A DNA stretch of 32,973 nt, taken from NCBI GenBank assembly GCA_949287075.1, contig CASEEU010000043.1, positions 1 to 32,973 of the forward strand, read 5' to 3'. Position numbers and translations under genes: made by a program. Positions 31,907-32,973 of this stretch are shown one piece after another. The notes beneath the pieces are model-generated. The model did not search any database, had not been told where the DNA came from, and worked only from the letters and a program-made list of their open reading frames with translations. Position 1 is the stretch's first letter; each line of letters starts with the position of its first letter. The stretch comes from an uncultured Eubacteriales bacterium. GTDB taxonomy: Bacteria > Bacillota > Clostridia > TANB77 > CAG-508.

Positions 31907-32012
31907 TTTCATCACCTAGAAATATCATATGAAGTTTTCTGGATTTTGTTAAAAAATATAATGAGTAACAAATTGTCTTTTTCCTAATATCTTATATGGG
32001 AGGAGATAAATT

Positions 32013-32726
32013 ATGAATGAAATGAATCCAATTTTGTATACGATACGACCAGGAGATACATTATATAAACTAGCAATGCAATATGGAACAACTGTACAAA
32101 GTATAATAGATGCTAATATGGCATTAAATCCATATAATTTAAGAGTTGGTCAACAAATTTACATTTACCCTAATCATGAATATTGGATTAGTATGAATCA
32201 AGTTCAATTATTAAAACAAATGAACTTGGTCTGGGAACAACATATCATGTGGACACGAATGCTTCTAATTAGTATTGCAGATAATTTAAAAGATTTGGAA
32301 GCAACACAAGCACGTTTATTACGAAATCCTAAAGATATAGCAGATGTGTTTAGAAGATTTTATGGAATTGCTGTGGCTAATAAAATTCAGCAATTACTAA
32401 CAGAACATTTAGTAATTGGTAAGGATTTGATTGTTGCACTAAAAAATAAAAATCAGGAAGAAGCAACAAAGTTGAATACAAAATGGTATCAAAATGCAGA
32501 TGAGATGGCAGAAGCGTTTAGTAGTATAAATCCATTTTATCCAAGAGAAGAAATTCGAAATATGTTATATGAACATTTACGTCTTACGACAAATGAAGTG
32601 AATTACAGATTACAGGGAAATTATGTAGAAGATATCAATAGTTATGATATGGTACAAAAAGAAATTTTGAAGATGTCTCAATTTTTCGTCAATGGTATTG
32701 TAAAACAATTTCCAAATTTATTTTAA
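32013..32726 (+). CDS. LysM-domain protein with C-terminal helical domain
   Basis: 237 residues. One LysM repeat (about 7-52: YTIRPGDTLYKLAMQYG ... LRVGQQIYIYP) would bind peptidoglycan GlcNAc. The rest (about 60-237) is a helical domain with repeated WEQH-x3-TR, RLLRNP and EHL-x9-L motifs, seen in clostridial/bacillar proteins of unknown function whose pattern suggests a four-helix (ferritin-like) bundle. It has no signal peptide. GGGAGGAG precedes the ATG. It is divergent from the M14 peptidase with about 105 bp between starts. A cortex or coat role is an inference from the LysM and the neighbour. Confidence 0.82.
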   Translation: MNEMNPILYTIRPGDTLYKLAMQYGTTVQSIIDANMALNPYNLRVGQQIYIYPNHEYWISMNQVQLLKQMNLVWEQHIMWTRMLLISIADNLKDLEATQARLLRNPKDIADVFRRFYGIAVANKIQQLLTEHLVIGKDLIVALKNKNQEEATKLNTKWYQNADEMAEAFSSINPFYPREEIRNMLYEHLRLTTNEVNYRLQGNYVEDINSYDMVQKEILKMSQFFVNGIVKQFPNLF

Positions 32727-32763
32727 AAATAACATAGTTAATTATTAGATTAAAATGGATAAT

Positions 32764-32803
32764 AAAAAGTTATAGATTATGTTTTTTATCTATAACTTTT
32801 TTA
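32764..32803 (+). terminator. Intrinsic terminator after the LysM gene
   Basis: A 14-bp perfect stem (32764-32777 with 32788-32801) and a ten-base loop with a T-rich end. Confidence 0.88.
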
Positions 32804-32832
32804 TTAAATGTATATAAAATTTGTATAAAATA

Positions 32833-32861
32833 TTGAAAGAAAGATAAAATAATGATAAAAT
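32833..32861 (+). promoter_or_regulatory. Promoter of the antitoxin gene
   Basis: TTGAAA (32833-32838) and TAAAAT (32856-32861) have a 17-bp spacer. The 11-bp tandem repeat overlaps the -10. Confidence 0.65.
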
Positions 32862-32870
32862 AATGATAAT
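32843..32870 (+). repeat. 2.5 tandem copies of an 11-bp repeat over the promoter
   Basis: GATAAAATAAT occurs at 32843-32853 and 32854-32864, followed by a partial GATAAT (32865-32870). The period is about one DNA helical turn and it covers the -10 and start site, as an autoregulatory operator of an antitoxin would. Confidence 0.5.
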
Positions 32871-32892
32871 ATTTTTGAAAGGGTGAATTGAT

Positions 32893-32973
32893 ATGATTAA
32901 TATAAGACCAGTATCAGATTTAAGAAATAAATATCCTGAAATTGAGGAATTAGTTTTAAAAGAAGATGAAGCA
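32893..32973 (+). CDS. Antitoxin, Phd/YefM family (partial, runs off the window)
   Basis: Only the first 27 codons are visible (MINIRPVSDLRNKYPEIEEL). The start with INIRPVSDLRN and the following helix are typical of Phd/YefM-type type II antitoxins, which bind DNA as dimers and neutralise a RelE/ParE or Doc toxin. AAAGGGTG precedes the ATG. The toxin would lie just past the window edge and cannot be seen. The family call rests on a short N-terminus. Confidence 0.7.
   Translation, partial: MINIRPVSDLRNKYPEIEELVLKEDEA

Noticed and set aside
31923..31950. SigK-type promoter for the M14 peptidase
   Set aside because: CATATGATA with AACA upstream fits the consensus, but transcription would start at the ribosome binding site itself, leaving too short a leader.

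Overview
The window is an AT-rich, gene-dense chromosomal segment of a spore-forming Gram-positive bacterium, most likely an uncultured-type member of class Clostridia. The evidence is: a 26-residue SpoVM homologue; gatCAB (transamidation route to Gln-tRNA/Asn-tRNA); a PrkC-type PASTA kinase with its PP2C phosphatase; an Asp23/AmaP/DUF2273 set; a sortase; an M14 endopeptidase of the spore/cell-wall type; and a small clostridial-style Cys-rich protein. Almost every gene has a strong AGGAGG-like ribosome binding site and many promoters show consensus -35/-10 boxes at 17 bp spacing. No phage, insertion sequence with transposase, CRISPR array or rRNA is present.

Layout. 1-193: a leftward promoter followed by a strongly folded, apparently non-coding segment that runs off the window. 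282-1132: leftward SAM methyltransferase and tRNA-Gly(TCC). 1242-1994: sortase. 2098-5950: gatC, a HAD nucleotidase, gatA, gatB. 5954-6157: large inverted repeat plus small palindromes. 6265-10736: stp, prkC, rsgA, rpe. 10775-12384 (minus): a beta-solenoid membrane protein and a small Cys-rich protein with a TTG start. 12599-14586: two orphan genes with a less AT-rich look, nth (minus), and a pair of small genes of which the second is spoVM. 14670-18514: rpmB (minus), tig, clpP, clpX. 18666-22436: priA, def, fmt. 22616-26414: asp23-like, amaP, DUF2273, nusB, xseA, an anchored unknown, xseB. 26439-27371: DUF212 protein and a Nudix hydrolase. 27399-27567: several stacked hairpins in front of fhs. 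27643-30945: fhs, a second Nudix hydrolase, and an M20 peptidase with a stop at its third codon. 30989-32726: divergent M14 peptidase and LysM protein. 32893-end: start of a Phd/YefM-type antitoxin.

How it works together. Most genes are housekeeping: protein synthesis and quality control (gatCAB, rpmB, tig, clpPX, def, fmt, rsgA), replication restart and repair (priA, nth, xseAB), one-carbon metabolism feeding fmt (fhs), and cell-envelope signalling (stp/prkC, Asp23/AmaP, sortase). As I recall it, Bacillus subtilis carries priA-def-fmt-(rsmB-rlmN)-prpC-prkC-rsgA-rpe-thiN-spoVM-rpmB-yloU as one neighbourhood. The same genes are here but in two blocks in swapped order, with small accessory genes and tig-clpP-clpX between them. 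This supports the SpoVM call independently of its short sequence.

No new multi-gene system is evident. The points most worth a second look are the edge RNA-like element, the folded repeat family in front of asp23 and fhs, the stop codon in the M20 gene, the unlisted small genes (SpoVM, its 49-residue neighbour, the 47-residue Cys-rich protein), and the palindrome around the clpP promoter.
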